Origin: an uncultured Faecalibacterium sp.
GTDB taxonomy: Bacteria > Bacillota > Clostridia > Oscillospirales > Ruminococcaceae
Assembly (NCBI GenBank): GCA_934513205.1
Contig: CAKSWU010000015.1
Location: 1-50,477 of the forward strand
DNA: 50,477 nt
Reading direction: 5' to 3'
Each line of letters starts with the position of its first letter. Position 1 is the first letter of the stretch. The position numbers and the translations under genes are program-made. This document shows, piece after piece, positions 41,579 through 50,224 of the stretch. The notes beneath the pieces are model-generated. The model was not told the origin of the DNA. It saw nothing but the letters and a program-made list of their open reading frames with translations, and ran no database searches.

Positions 41579-43222
41579 ATGCAGGTAGGCACCGGCAAGA
41601 GCGTGCTGAATGGCATCGCCATCGGCAAGCTCAAGATCTATAAGAAAAAAGATACCACCATCTCCATCGCAGAGGTGGCAGATCCCGCTGCAGAGGTGCA
41701 GCGCTTTGAAGCCGCGCAGCAAAAGGCCATTGAGCAGCAGACGGCTCTGTACGAAAAAGCTCTGCTTGAAGCCGGCGAGGACATCGCCGAGGTGTTCAAC
41801 ATCCACGCCATGATGCTGGAAGATGACGACTTTGTGGACGCCATCAAGGAGATCATCACCGGGCAGCACAAGTGCGCCGAGTACGCTGTCAAGACCGCAG
41901 GCAACAATCAGGCTGCGGTGTTCGCTGCCATGGACGACCCGTATCTGCAGGCCCGCAGTGCCGACGTGCTGGACATTGCGCAGGCCATGCTGGACATTCT
42001 GCAGGGGGTGGACAACGCCAGCCTGCAGGGCACCGAGCCCAGCATTCTGGTAGCGGAGGATCTGGCTCCCTCCGAGACGGTACGCATGGACAAGAGCCTG
42101 CTGCTGGGCTTCATCACCCGCGAGGGCAGCTCCAACAGCCACACCGCCATTCTGGCACGCAGCATGAACATCCCCGCACTGATCCAGTGCAAGGACATTC
42201 AGGACGACTGGGACGGCAAGATGGCGGTCATCGACGGCTACAATGCCTGCGTGTATGTGGACCCAACCCCCGACCTGCTCAAGAGCCTGAAAAAACGCCA
42301 GCAGGAGGACCAGAAAAAGCAGGCCCTGCTGCAGGAGCTGAAGGGCAAGCCCAACACCACGCTGGACGGTAAGACCATCAACGTCTTTGCCAACATCGGC
42401 GGCATGGGCGATGTGGGTGCCGTGCAGCAGAACGACGCCGGCGGCGTGGGTCTGTTCCGCACCGAGTTCGTCTACCTGAACTGCAAGGACTTCCCCACCG
42501 AGGACTACCAGTTTGAAGCCTACAAGCAGGTGGTGGAAAGCCTTGCTCCCCGCAAGGTGGTTGTTCGCACCTGCGACATCGGCGCAGACAAGACCGTGGA
42601 TTACATGAAGCTGGACCACGAGGATAACCCCGCGCTTGGCTACCGCGCCATCCGCATCTGCCTGACCCGCAAGGACTTCTTCAAGACCCAGCTGCGTGCG
42701 CTGCTGCGCGCTTCTGCCTACGGCAACATGAGCATCATGTTCCCCATGATCACCAGCCTGCGGGAATTGCAGGACGCCAAGGCCATTCTGGAGGAGTGCC
42801 GTGCCGAGCTGACCGCCGAGGGCGTCAAGATGGGCAAGAACATTGAGGTGGGCACCATGATCGAGACCCCCGCCGCCGTGCTCATCGCGGACGAGCTGGC
42901 CGCCGAGTGCGACTTCTTCTCCATCGGCACCAACGACCTGACCCAGTACACCTGCGCGCTGGACCGCCAGAACGCAAAGCTGGAGCCCTTCTTCAACCCC
43001 CATCACCCCGCCGTGCTGCGCGCCATCAAGATGACCATTGAAGCCGGTCACCGCCACGGCATCTGGGTGGGCATCTGCGGCGAGCTGGGTGCCGACACCG
43101 CCCTGACCGAGACCTTCCTGCGCATGGGTGTGGACGAATTGTCCATGAACGCCAAGAGCATCCTGCCGGTGCGCAAGATTATCCGCAGCGTGGACCTGAG
43201 CAAGCCTTCCGAGAAGGCATAA
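41579..43222 (+). CDS. ptsI: Phosphoenolpyruvate--protein phosphotransferase (PTS enzyme I)
   Basis: Transfers phosphate from PEP to HPr His15. 547 residues. Phosphorylated His188 lies in SSNSHTAILAR (families often show TSHxAIxAR). The PEP-binding domain carries GGVGLFRTEFVY, RTCDIGADKTVDY, MFPMITSLRE, GTMIETPAAVLIAD, FFSIGTNDLTQYT and GICGELGAD. GAAGGAGAG sets the start at MQVGTG. Separated from ptsH by a terminator, so it may also need its own promoter, which I cannot point to confidently. Confidence 0.96.
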   Translation: MQVGTGKSVLNGIAIGKLKIYKKKDTTISIAEVADPAAEVQRFEAAQQKAIEQQTALYEKALLEAGEDIAEVFNIHAMMLEDDDFVDAIKEIITGQHKCAEYAVKTAGNNQAAVFAAMDDPYLQARSADVLDIAQAMLDILQGVDNASLQGTEPSILVAEDLAPSETVRMDKSLLLGFITREGSSNSHTAILARSMNIPALIQCKDIQDDWDGKMAVIDGYNACVYVDPTPDLLKSLKKRQQEDQKKQALLQELKGKPNTTLDGKTINVFANIGGMGDVGAVQQNDAGGVGLFRTEFVYLNCKDFPTEDYQFEAYKQVVESLAPRKVVVRTCDIGADKTVDYMKLDHEDNPALGYRAIRICLTRKDFFKTQLRALLRASAYGNMSIMFPMITSLRELQDAKAILEECRAELTAEGVKMGKNIEVGTMIETPAAVLIADELAAECDFFSIGTNDLTQYTCALDRQNAKLEPFFNPHHPAVLRAIKMTIEAGHRHGIWVGICGELGADTALTETFLRMGVDELSMNAKSILPVRKIIRSVDLSKPSEKA

Positions 43223-43253
43223 ACTGCCGGTTGACCGGAAACGACCCATAAAC

Positions 43254-43318
43254 AAAAAACTATCTGCAGCTGCACAGCCGGGGAGAAAAACGGCAAACGC
43301 GGCTGCAGATAGTTTTTT
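43254..43318 (+). terminator. Terminator after ptsI
   Basis: AAAAAACTATCTGCAGC pairs perfectly with GCTGCAGATAGTTTTTT over 17 bp, loop about 31 nt. Confidence 0.9.
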
Positions 43319-43361
43319 GCGTTTCAGATCCCGCGTAAAGGGATGAAATTTTTGAAACGCC

Positions 43362-43390
43362 TTTAAAACCATAAAGTAAAATGCTATACT
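43362..43390 (+). promoter_or_regulatory. Promoter of the cation efflux gene
   Basis: TTTAAA (43362-43367), 17-nt spacer, and TATACT (43385-43390) with an extended-10 TGC. Confidence 0.65.
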
Positions 43391-43438
43391 AGAAGGACAT
43401 TGGGTGCGCTGAAAATGCGAAGCCCGAAAGGAGACTGT

Positions 43439-44623
43439 ATGACCCAGCTGTTGATCTGTCTTTTTATCCGCCGCCCCGATCAGGCGCAGGACCCAAGGGT
43501 GCGCACGGCCTATGGCAACCTTGCCGGTGCGGTGGGCATGGTGTGCAACCTGCTGCTGTGTCTGGGCAAGCTGACGGTGGGCACCCTGTTCGGCTCCATT
43601 GCCATCACGGCGGACGCACTGAACAACCTTTCGGACGCTTCGTCCAACATCGTCAGTCTGGTGGGCTTCCGGCTGGCTGCCAAGGCGCCGGATGCCGAGC
43701 ACCCCTACGGTCACGCCCGCTATGAATATCTGGCGGGGCTGGTGGTCAGCGTCACTATTCTGGGCATCGGTTTCTCGCTGCTGAAGGAATCGGTGGTCAA
43801 GGTGCTGCACCCCACCCCGGTGCAGTTCAGCTGGCTGACGGTGGCGGTGCTGGCGGCGTCCATTCTGGTCAAGCTGTGGATGAGCGGCTTCAACCGCACC
43901 ATCGGGCGCATCATCAGCTCCGAGACCCTCATCGCCACCGCCGCCGACAGCCGCAACGATGTGCTGAGCACCGGCGCGGTGCTCATTGCCGCGGTGCTGT
44001 GCCGCGTGACCGGCTGGGATGTGCTGGACGGTCTGATGGGCGTGGGCGTGGCGGTGTTCATTCTGGTGTCCGGCTGGGGACTGGTGATGGATACCCTCAG
44101 CCCGCTGCTGGGCGAAAGCCCCAGCGAGGACCTTGTGGAACACATCGAGCAAAAAGTGCTGAGCTATCCCGGCGTGCTGGGAATGCACGACCTGATGGTG
44201 CATGACTACGGCCCGGGCCACCAGTTCGCCTCGCTGCATGTGGAGCTGCCTGCCGAACAGGACCCGCTGGATGCCCATGACCTGATCGACAACATCGAGC
44301 GCGATTTTATGAAAAACGATCACCTGATGGTGACCATCCACTACGACCCCATCGTCACCTCGGATGCGGCGGTGGGGGTGCTGCGGCTGCATCTGACCGA
44401 AAAACTGCGGCAGATGGACCCGCAGCTGTCGCTGCACGACCTGCGTATCGTGCCGGGCAAGACCCACACCAATGTCCTGTTCGACCTTGTACTGCCTGCC
44501 GGGTATGCAGGCGACACGGTAACGCTGCTGGCACAGCTGGAACAGTTCATCAAGGCGCAGGACCCTACCTACAACTGCATCATCAAGCTGGAACAGAGCT
44601 ACACGGCTGCGGCCCATAAATGA
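43439..44623 (+). CDS. Cation diffusion facilitator family transporter
   Basis: 394 residues, a proton-coupled efflux protein for Zn2+, Mn2+, Fe2+ or Co2+. Six hydrophobic spans lie in about 35-220. The metal sites carry ITADALNNLSD (first) and TAADSRNDVLST (second), with HPYGHARYEY between them as in the CDF family. The C-terminal cytoplasmic domain (about 225-315) and a further ~80-residue extension are longer than usual for minimal CDF proteins. Metal specificity cannot be read. AAAGGAG precedes the ATG at 43439. Confidence 0.92.
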   Translation: MTQLLICLFIRRPDQAQDPRVRTAYGNLAGAVGMVCNLLLCLGKLTVGTLFGSIAITADALNNLSDASSNIVSLVGFRLAAKAPDAEHPYGHARYEYLAGLVVSVTILGIGFSLLKESVVKVLHPTPVQFSWLTVAVLAASILVKLWMSGFNRTIGRIISSETLIATAADSRNDVLSTGAVLIAAVLCRVTGWDVLDGLMGVGVAVFILVSGWGLVMDTLSPLLGESPSEDLVEHIEQKVLSYPGVLGMHDLMVHDYGPGHQFASLHVELPAEQDPLDAHDLIDNIERDFMKNDHLMVTIHYDPIVTSDAAVGVLRLHLTEKLRQMDPQLSLHDLRIVPGKTHTNVLFDLVLPAGYAGDTVTLLAQLEQFIKAQDPTYNCIIKLEQSYTAAAHK

Positions 44624-44681
44624 GGGGGAGCCGCCCCGCACAGGCTTTGTGATATATAAGGAAAGCAGAGGGAAAGTAAGT

Positions 44682-45869
44682 ATGTTGAACGAGACCTATC
44701 GCGCGATGCTCGGCAACAAGAGCGTCATCCGCGAGACCTTCATGTACGGCAGGCAGCGCGCGGCGCAGATCGGGGCGGAGAATGTGTTCGATTACTCGCT
44801 GGGCAACCCCAGCGTGCCCTGCCCGCCGCAGTTCACCGAAGCCATGCAGGACCTGCTGGCACAGGAGGAGCCGGTGGCGCTGCACGGCTATTGCCCCAGT
44901 CAGGGCGATCCAGGCTTCCGCACCGCTGTGGCGGCGCATCTGACCGAGACCTTTGGCCTGCCCTACGCGCAAAAACACATCTTCCCCACCACCGGCGCGG
45001 CGGGTGCGATTGCCCACGCCATCCGGGCGGTGACCCAGCCCGGGGACGAGGTGCTGACCTTTGCGCCCTACTTCCCGGAGTACGGCCCCTATGTGGCGGG
45101 CACCGGAGCGGTGCTGCGGGTCGTTCCCCCGCAGGCACCCACCTTCCAGCCGGATCTGGATGCCTTTGCAAAGATGCTGACCGAAAAATCGGCCTGCGTG
45201 CTCATCAACACCCCCAACAACCCCACCGGCGTGGTCTACTCTGCCGACACCCTGACCCGCATGGCGCAGATCCTGACCCAAAAAAGCGCCCAATACGGAC
45301 ACACCATTTTTCTGGTCAGTGACGAGCCCTACCGGGACATCGTGTTTGACGGCAGGACGGCACCCTACCCGGCGGCGTTTTACCCCCACACCCTGACCTG
45401 CTTCTCCTACTCCAAGAGCTTGAGCCTGCCCGGCGAGCGTCTGGGCTATGTGGCAGTGCGTCCGGGGTGCGAGGGGGAGGACATCCTTGTGGACATGATG
45501 AGCCAGATCTCCCGCTTTACCGGTCACAACTGCCCGCCCAGCATTATTCAGCGGGCGGTCAGCCGCTGCCAAAAGGTGACCAGCGACCTTTCGGTCTATC
45601 AGACCAACATGGACTTGCTGTATGACAAGCTCACCGCGCTGGGCTTTGAAGTGGAACGCCCCGGCGGCACCTTCTACATCTTCCCCAAGGCACTGGAGGA
45701 GGACGCCAACGCCTTCTGCCGGAAGGCCCGGGAATTCGACCTGCTGCTGGTGCCCAGCGACAGTTTTGGGGTCAAGGGCTATGTGCGCCTTGCCTACTGC
45801 ATTGACACCGAAAAGGTAAAGCGCAGCCTGCCCGCCTTTGAAAAGCTGGCAGCCGCCTACCGCAAATAA
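44682..45869 (+). CDS. PLP-dependent aminotransferase, class I/II
   Basis: 395 residues of fold type I. PLP Lys lies in FSYSKSLSLPGERLGYVAVR. Also present are TTGAAGAIAHAIRA (phosphate loop), NTPNNPTGVVYS, SDEPYRDIVFDG and the C-terminal carboxylate Arg in GYVRLAYCID. The pattern matches aspartate/unspecific amino acid transaminases of the family that in gut Firmicutes are annotated as pyridoxal phosphate-dependent aminotransferases; the substrate is not resolvable. AGAGGGAAAG precedes the start. It ends 78 bp before icd. Confidence 0.9.
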   Translation: MLNETYRAMLGNKSVIRETFMYGRQRAAQIGAENVFDYSLGNPSVPCPPQFTEAMQDLLAQEEPVALHGYCPSQGDPGFRTAVAAHLTETFGLPYAQKHIFPTTGAAGAIAHAIRAVTQPGDEVLTFAPYFPEYGPYVAGTGAVLRVVPPQAPTFQPDLDAFAKMLTEKSACVLINTPNNPTGVVYSADTLTRMAQILTQKSAQYGHTIFLVSDEPYRDIVFDGRTAPYPAAFYPHTLTCFSYSKSLSLPGERLGYVAVRPGCEGEDILVDMMSQISRFTGHNCPPSIIQRAVSRCQKVTSDLSVYQTNMDLLYDKLTALGFEVERPGGTFYIFPKALEEDANAFCRKAREFDLLLVPSDSFGVKGYVRLAYCIDTEKVKRSLPAFEKLAAAYRK

Positions 45870-45947
45870 CTTGCTGAACCGTCCGCGCCGCATGTTCCGG
45901 TGCAGCGCGGCTGGAGACGATCCAAAGAGAGGAAAGGGAACCCTGCT

Positions 45948-47159
45948 ATGGAAAAGATCAAGATGACGACCCCGCTGGTGGAGATGGACGGCGACGAGAT
46001 GACCCGCATTTTGTGGAAGATGATCAAGGACGAACTGATCCTTCCCTTTGTGGACCTCAAGACCGAATACTACGATCTGGGCCTGCCCAACCGTGATGCC
46101 ACCGCAGATCAGGTGACCATGGATGCCGCCCTTGCCAACAAAAAGTACGGCGTGTCGGTCAAGTGCGCCACCATCACCCCCAACGCCCAGCGCGTAGAGG
46201 AGTACAAGCTGCACGAGATGTGGAAGAGCCCCAACGGCACCATCCGCGCGGTGCTGGACGGCACCGTGTTCCGCGCACCCATTATGATCGACAGCATCCA
46301 GCCGGTGGTCAAGAACTGGAAAAAGCCCATCACCATCGCCCGCCACGCCTACGGCGATGTGTATAAGTGCACCGAGTTCCGCATCCCCGGTGCGGGCAAG
46401 GCCGAGCTGGTGTTCACCGGCGCAGACGGTTCTGAGCAGCGCGCTACGGTCTTTGATTTTGAAGGTGCCGGTGTGCTGCAGGGCCAGTACAACAAGGACG
46501 ATTCCATCCGCAGCTTTGCCCGCAGCTGCTTCAACTACGCACTGGACGTGAAGCAGGATCTGTGGTTCGGCGCAAAGGACACCATCTCCAAGAAGTACGA
46601 CCACACCTTCAAGGATATCTTCCAGGAGGTGTACGACGCCGAGTATCAGGCAAAGTTCGAGGCCGCAGGCATCACCTACTTCTACAGCCTCATTGACGAT
46701 ATCGTGGCCCGCGTCATTCGCAGCGAGGGCGGCTTTGTCTGGGCCTGCAAGAACTACGACGGCGATGTGATGAGCGATATGGTCTCCACCGCCTTTGGCT
46801 CTCTGGCCATGATGACCAGTGTTCTGGTCAGCCCGGACGGCAAGTACGAGTTCGAGGCCGCCCACGGCACCGTTACCCGCCATTACTATAAGTATCTGAA
46901 GGGCGAAAAGACCTCCACCAACCCCATGGCCACCATCTTTGCATGGTCCGGTGCATTCAAGAAGCGCGGCGAGCTGGACAACCTGCCGGAACTGGTGCAC
47001 TTTGGCGAGGCACTGGAAGCCGCCAGCCTGCAGACCCTGAACGAGGGTATTATGACCAAGGACCTGTGCGGTCTGGCAGAGGGCATCACCCCCACCGCCG
47101 TAGACAGCGAGGGTTTTATCAAGGCCATCCGCACCCGTCTGGAAGCCAAGCTGGCATAA
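45948..47159 (+). CDS. icd: NADP-dependent isocitrate dehydrogenase (eukaryotic-type)
   Basis: Oxidatively decarboxylates isocitrate to 2-oxoglutarate with NADPH gain. 403 residues, the length of the type II (eukaryotic-like) homodimer. Substrate loop KCATITPNAQRVEE with KSPNGTIRAVLDGTVFR, the metal-binding aspartates around SLIDDIVARVI and YDGDVMSDMV, and the coenzyme loop EAAHGTVTRHYYKYLKG, with family C-terminal TLNEGIMTKDL. AGGAAAGGGAA upstream of the ATG sets the start. Terminator follows, then the radical SAM cassette. Confidence 0.95.
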   Translation: MEKIKMTTPLVEMDGDEMTRILWKMIKDELILPFVDLKTEYYDLGLPNRDATADQVTMDAALANKKYGVSVKCATITPNAQRVEEYKLHEMWKSPNGTIRAVLDGTVFRAPIMIDSIQPVVKNWKKPITIARHAYGDVYKCTEFRIPGAGKAELVFTGADGSEQRATVFDFEGAGVLQGQYNKDDSIRSFARSCFNYALDVKQDLWFGAKDTISKKYDHTFKDIFQEVYDAEYQAKFEAAGITYFYSLIDDIVARVIRSEGGFVWACKNYDGDVMSDMVSTAFGSLAMMTSVLVSPDGKYEFEAAHGTVTRHYYKYLKGEKTSTNPMATIFAWSGAFKKRGELDNLPELVHFGEALEAASLQTLNEGIMTKDLCGLAEGITPTAVDSEGFIKAIRTRLEAKLA

Positions 47160-47181
47160 AACGATTTTCAATATAACATAA

Positions 47182-47232
47182 AAACCGGAACGATCCACCC
47201 GAAAAGGGGAAGATCGTTCCGGTTTGTGTTTT
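47182..47232 (+). terminator. Terminator after icd
   Basis: AAACCGGAACGATC pairs perfectly with GATCGTTCCGGTTT, followed by TGTGTTTT. Confidence 0.9.
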
Positions 47233-47321
47233 AGGCAGGATGTGCGACAAACTGGAACTTGTCGATTTCAAACAGCAAGAAATAAATCTCTCCACCCTCA
47301 TCAGTTTAATTTTCGTTTGGA

Positions 47322-48230
47322 TTAACGATTTCTTTTTCCAGTATTCTCTGTCCCACGGATTTCCTCATGATAGAAATAATCCACGATTACCGGATGTCCC
47401 TGCGGGACTCTTCCATAAGGCATTTCATTATCCACAAAGGCACAATCATACTTCTTAGCCATTTCCGCAGCTTTTACTTCAAGTGCTTCAAAGTAGCTGC
47501 GGTTATGCTTGTTATAGATCTCGTCGTAAAGTGGTACAAGATCAGGATATTTTCCGGCGATATAATCCATAATTGTCTTTTTGAAACCGCCTCGAAGATT
47601 GAGATTTTCGAGCCAGAACAGATCGCACTGATCCTTTACCCGCTCAAAGATTGCTTCAAAATCCGTGATACCGGGGAATACCGGGGATACGAAACAGACT
47701 GTACGGATACCTGCCTCATATACCTGCTTCATAGCAGCGATACGGTGCTCAATGCTCGAAGCAGAATCCATATCGTTCTTGAAATTTTCATCTAGTGTGT
47801 TGATCGACCATGAAACGGTTACACGTCCAAGCTTCTTCAGCAGATCAATATCCCGTACCACAAGATCCGACTTTGTGCAGATCAGAATATCTGCGTCACT
47901 GCCGATCAGCTGCTCCAGAAGTTTTCTGGTATTCCCGAATTGCTCCTCCTGTGGATTGTAGCCATCTGTCACAGAACCGATGACCACCCGCTGTCCGGCA
48001 TATTTCTTCGGATTTTTAATTTCCGGCCAATGCTTCACATCAAGGAAAGTGCCCCATTCCTCCGTGTGTCCGGTAAAGCGCTTCATAAAAGAAGCATAGC
48101 AATACTTGCAGGCATGTGTACAGCCTACATATGGATTGACCGAGTAACCGCCTACCGGCAGACTGGACTTGGTCATGATGTTCTTTGTTTCCACCTCACG
48201 AATGAGGATTCCATCAATTACTTCTGCCAT
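47322..48230 (-). CDS. Radical SAM mobile pair protein B (SPL-like)
   Basis: 302-residue radical SAM enzyme. The 4Fe-4S cluster motif CxxxCxxC is Cys37, Cys41, Cys44 in VGCTHACKYCYA. The surrounding NPYVGCTHACKYCYASFM resembles spore-photoproduct-lyase/Rv2578c-type proteins, and GSVTDGYNPQEEQ, TVSWSINTLDE and the later PVFPGITDF are visible in the TIM-barrel part. Substrate unknown. It starts inside the end of the A gene (13-nt overlap, ATG at 48230), so it is translationally coupled. Codons are AT-richer than in neighbours outside the cassette. Last of three genes; no clear terminator follows. Confidence 0.85.
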   Translation of the reverse strand: MAEVIDGILIREVETKNIMTKSSLPVGGYSVNPYVGCTHACKYCYASFMKRFTGHTEEWGTFLDVKHWPEIKNPKKYAGQRVVIGSVTDGYNPQEEQFGNTRKLLEQLIGSDADILICTKSDLVVRDIDLLKKLGRVTVSWSINTLDENFKNDMDSASSIEHRIAAMKQVYEAGIRTVCFVSPVFPGITDFEAIFERVKDQCDLFWLENLNLRGGFKKTIMDYIAGKYPDLVPLYDEIYNKHNRSYFEALEVKAAEMAKKYDCAFVDNEMPYGRVPQGHPVIVDYFYHEEIRGTENTGKRNR

Positions 48231-48907
48231 GATCTCTGTACCTCTAACACTTTATTAAATTCTTCCGGCATTTCCTGAATCATATTTTCATCCCCTATGA
48301 TAGGGACAAGGTCTTCCTTCATAAACACCGGAACGCCGAGCTTATGTGCCTGGTCCGTCAGAGACCATGCCCACTCCGGCTCCGTATGAACCTTCCTGCT
48401 CTGAACCCCGGTCATGGTGCCGACAACGATCCAGTTGATTCTGGAAAGGTCAACTGCACCGGGATCGTCGAATAACGGCTCAAAGGTAACATGGTAATGT
48501 TTTGCTCTGACGTTTTTCCGAAGGGCGTCGATACGCCACAGTTCTGCTTTCCTCGTCACCGTAACGCCAAACCATGCGTTTTCCAGATCGGTATCAAAAT
48601 CCAGCAGATCGGGGCGCTTGGTAAGGAACAGGAACTGATGCTGTGGATTTTCACGGATCTTTGCAAATACCTCGTCTCTCCATTCCGGCTTCCATCCGGA
48701 GAGATCGCTCATGCCGGTAAGAAGAAAGTTCTGCGGACGTTTCTTTTCCATCATCTTGAGCTTACCCGGAAAGAATTCAGGGTCAGTGAAGTCATCAATC
48801 ATATGCCAGCGGTTCACGTTGTTGCGGGCATAGCAATATGTACACCCCACTGTGCAGCCAATGACGATATTCATGTTTTGAATCTGCTCTTTGATACAAA
48901 TACTCAT
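48218..48907 (-). CDS. Radical SAM mobile pair protein A (DUF5131-like)
   Basis: 229 residues. CxxxCxxC is Cys18, Cys22, Cys25 in IGCTVGCTYCYARN. The following NVNRWHMIDDFTDPEFFPGKL, FLLTGMSDLSGWKPEW, FLFLTKRPDLL, WFGVTVTRKAEL, VTFEPLFDDPG and WIVVGTMTG resemble the phage Gp37/Gp68 (DUF5131) radical SAM-like family. Substrate unknown. The ATG at 48907 overlaps the MarR stop (ATGA); the longer reading from a TTG at 48919 is less likely. It overlaps the B gene by 13 nt at its 3' end, so A and B are made together. Confidence 0.85.
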   Translation of the reverse strand: MSICIKEQIQNMNIVIGCTVGCTYCYARNNVNRWHMIDDFTDPEFFPGKLKMMEKKRPQNFLLTGMSDLSGWKPEWRDEVFAKIRENPQHQFLFLTKRPDLLDFDTDLENAWFGVTVTRKAELWRIDALRKNVRAKHYHVTFEPLFDDPGAVDLSRINWIVVGTMTGVQSRKVHTEPEWAWSLTDQAHKLGVPVFMKEDLVPIIGDENMIQEMPEEFNKVLEVQRSWQK

Positions 48908-49341
48908 GATTCCTGCCAACCCTCAAGATTTTTTCTGATACGGTCGAGGTATTCCTCAAACTGGGCAATTTCTTCTTCTGAAAAACCTTTGTAGTAAATA
49001 CTTCCCATCTCGTTAGATACAGAATCGTACTCGCCCTTTAAGGAATGTGCTTTCTCAGTCAGAAACAAGAGTGTTTTCCTTTTATCCGTTTCAGACTGAA
49101 CACGTCTTATCAGCCCTTGATTTTCCATTCTTTCCAGCATCGTAGTAAGAGAAGTTAACGCTAATCCACATTTGATTGAGAGTGACCTGATTGAGATTCC
49201 ATTTTCCTGCCACAGCACATAAAGAATACGCCCCTGGGCTCCGTTGAACGCATCAATATTCTTTTCGCTGAGAATCTTCTCAAAGATTCGGTCTCCAAGT
49301 TGTTTTATTTTGGTGACAAGAAATCCGCCACTCATTTTCAT
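48904..49341 (-). CDS. MarR-family regulator of the radical SAM cassette
   Basis: 145 residues with the MarR winged helix: NGAQGRILYVLWQENGISIRSLSIKCGLALTSLTTMLERMENQGLIRRVQSETDKRKTLLFLT, including the DxR wing (TDKRK), and N- and C-terminal dimerisation helices. AGGAG lies 7 nt before its ATG. That SD is inside the left arm of the perfect inverted repeat at 49345-49391, so the protein probably represses its own operon by binding there, and a ligand would relieve it (inference from family behaviour). ATGA overlap with the A gene. Confidence 0.92.
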   Translation of the reverse strand: MKMSGGFLVTKIKQLGDRIFEKILSEKNIDAFNGAQGRILYVLWQENGISIRSLSIKCGLALTSLTTMLERMENQGLIRRVQSETDKRKTLLFLTEKAHSLKGEYDSVSNEMGSIYYKGFSEEEIAQFEEYLDRIRKNLEGWQES

Positions 49342-49344
49342 GCT

Positions 49345-49399
49345 AAAACTCCTATATAGTATTTTATCAAATAGTACTATATAGGAGTTTTATTGTCAA
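49345..49399 (-). promoter_or_regulatory. Promoter embedded in a perfect 17-bp-armed inverted repeat (MarR operator)
   Basis: Arms AAAACTCCTATATAGTA (49345-49361) and TACTATATAGGAGTTTT (49375-49391) are perfectly complementary around a 13-nt centre. The minus-strand promoter has TTGACA (49399-49394), a 17-nt spacer covered mostly by the right arm, and TACTAT (49376-49371). The left arm also carries the SD of the MarR gene. A MarR dimer bound here would block both polymerase and, through RNA folding, translation. Confidence 0.8.
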
Positions 49400-49440
49400 C
49401 AGTTTGTATGTCTAAGTAGAAGTAAATTTCGATTTGTTGG

Positions 49441-50196
49441 TTACAAATGCAGTGCATTCAGCACTTCATTTACGATGTCCAGCGAGACCTGCCCCGGGGC
49501 ACTGGCCTGTCCGGGGTTGGCAAAGGTCATGGCAGAGCCGAAAGTCTCTCCGGCCAGACGGCTCACCGCACCCAGCGCCCCCATGCTCATGGTAATGACC
49601 GGCGTTTCCGAGTGAAGGTCTGCCATCTCGGCGGTGGCGGCCAGCAGCTCCAGCACATCGCTGCGGCACCGGGGCATTACGGCCAGCTTGGGCAGGTCGG
49701 CTCCGGCCTGCTGCATCTGCACCATGCGGGAGACGAGCTCTGCCCGGGGTGGGGTCTTGGCAAAATCGTGGCTGGAACACACCACTGCGACCCCGGCGGA
49801 ATGTGCCTGCTCTACCAGTGCGGGCAGGTCTGCCCCGGCGGTGAAGAATTCGATGTCCAGCAGGTCGGCGCAGTCGGTATCGAGGATCAGATGCAGAAAG
49901 GCAAGGTATTCCGGATGAGAGAGTGCCTGCTCACCGCCTTCTGCCTTGGTGCGGAAGGTCACCAGCAGAAGCTTGTCCCGCAGGGCGACCCGCAGTTTCT
50001 GTACACAGCAGGCAATAGCGGCAGGGGACTGAAAGCCCTCGAACCAGTCCACCCGCCATTCCACACAATCGGCCGGCAATGTGGAAAACTGCACAGCCTT
50101 TTCCAGAATAGCAGCTTCGGTGCGCTCCACGATGGGCAGAATGACCTTGGGACGGCCCTCCCCGATGCAGCAGCCGCGGATGTTGACACAGGACAT
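49441..50196 (-). CDS. aroD: Type I 3-dehydroquinate dehydratase
   Basis: Converts 3-dehydroquinate to 3-dehydroshikimate in the shikimate pathway through a Schiff base. 251 residues, normal for type I. The Schiff-base Lys lies in ADLPKLAVMP and the general-base His in VVCSSHDFAKTPP; early Glu/Arg CVEWRVDWF and late SMGALGAVSRLAGETFGSAMTFA complete the active site. AAAGGAG precedes the ATG. The stop codon is immediately beside the radical SAM cassette, and no terminator of its own is visible. Confidence 0.94.
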   Translation of the reverse strand: MSCVNIRGCCIGEGRPKVILPIVERTEAAILEKAVQFSTLPADCVEWRVDWFEGFQSPAAIACCVQKLRVALRDKLLLVTFRTKAEGGEQALSHPEYLAFLHLILDTDCADLLDIEFFTAGADLPALVEQAHSAGVAVVCSSHDFAKTPPRAELVSRMVQMQQAGADLPKLAVMPRCRSDVLELLAATAEMADLHSETPVITMSMGALGAVSRLAGETFGSAMTFANPGQASAPGQVSLDIVNEVLNALHL

Positions 50197-50218
50197 GGCA
50201 CTTCTCCTTTATATCATA

Positions 50219-50224
50219 AGTATA
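50219..50224 (-). promoter_or_regulatory. -10 element of aroD
   Basis: Minus strand TATACT (50224-50219) about 23 nt before the start codon. No good -35 box is seen. Confidence 0.4.

Larger units (their letters stand above)
47233..49440. mobile_element. AT-richer radical SAM / MarR cassette, probably horizontally acquired
   Basis: Composition drops visibly in GC compared with icd and aroD. Gene content (MarR, radical SAM A, radical SAM B) matches what NCBI models call the radical SAM mobile pair (recalled, not searched). It abuts the aroD stop codon directly. Exact ends are unclear: ACAAACTG at 47247-47254 recurs inverted at 49400-49407, and TCGATTT recurs direct (47262 and 49429), but both matches are short enough to be chance. 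No transposase or integrase is present. Confidence 0.55.

Noticed and set aside
41183..44641. A 1152-codon minus-strand ORF
   Set aside because: It is antisense to ptsH, ptsI and the cation efflux gene, all of which carry clear family motifs; its translation is His/Val/Gln-rich shadow sequence.
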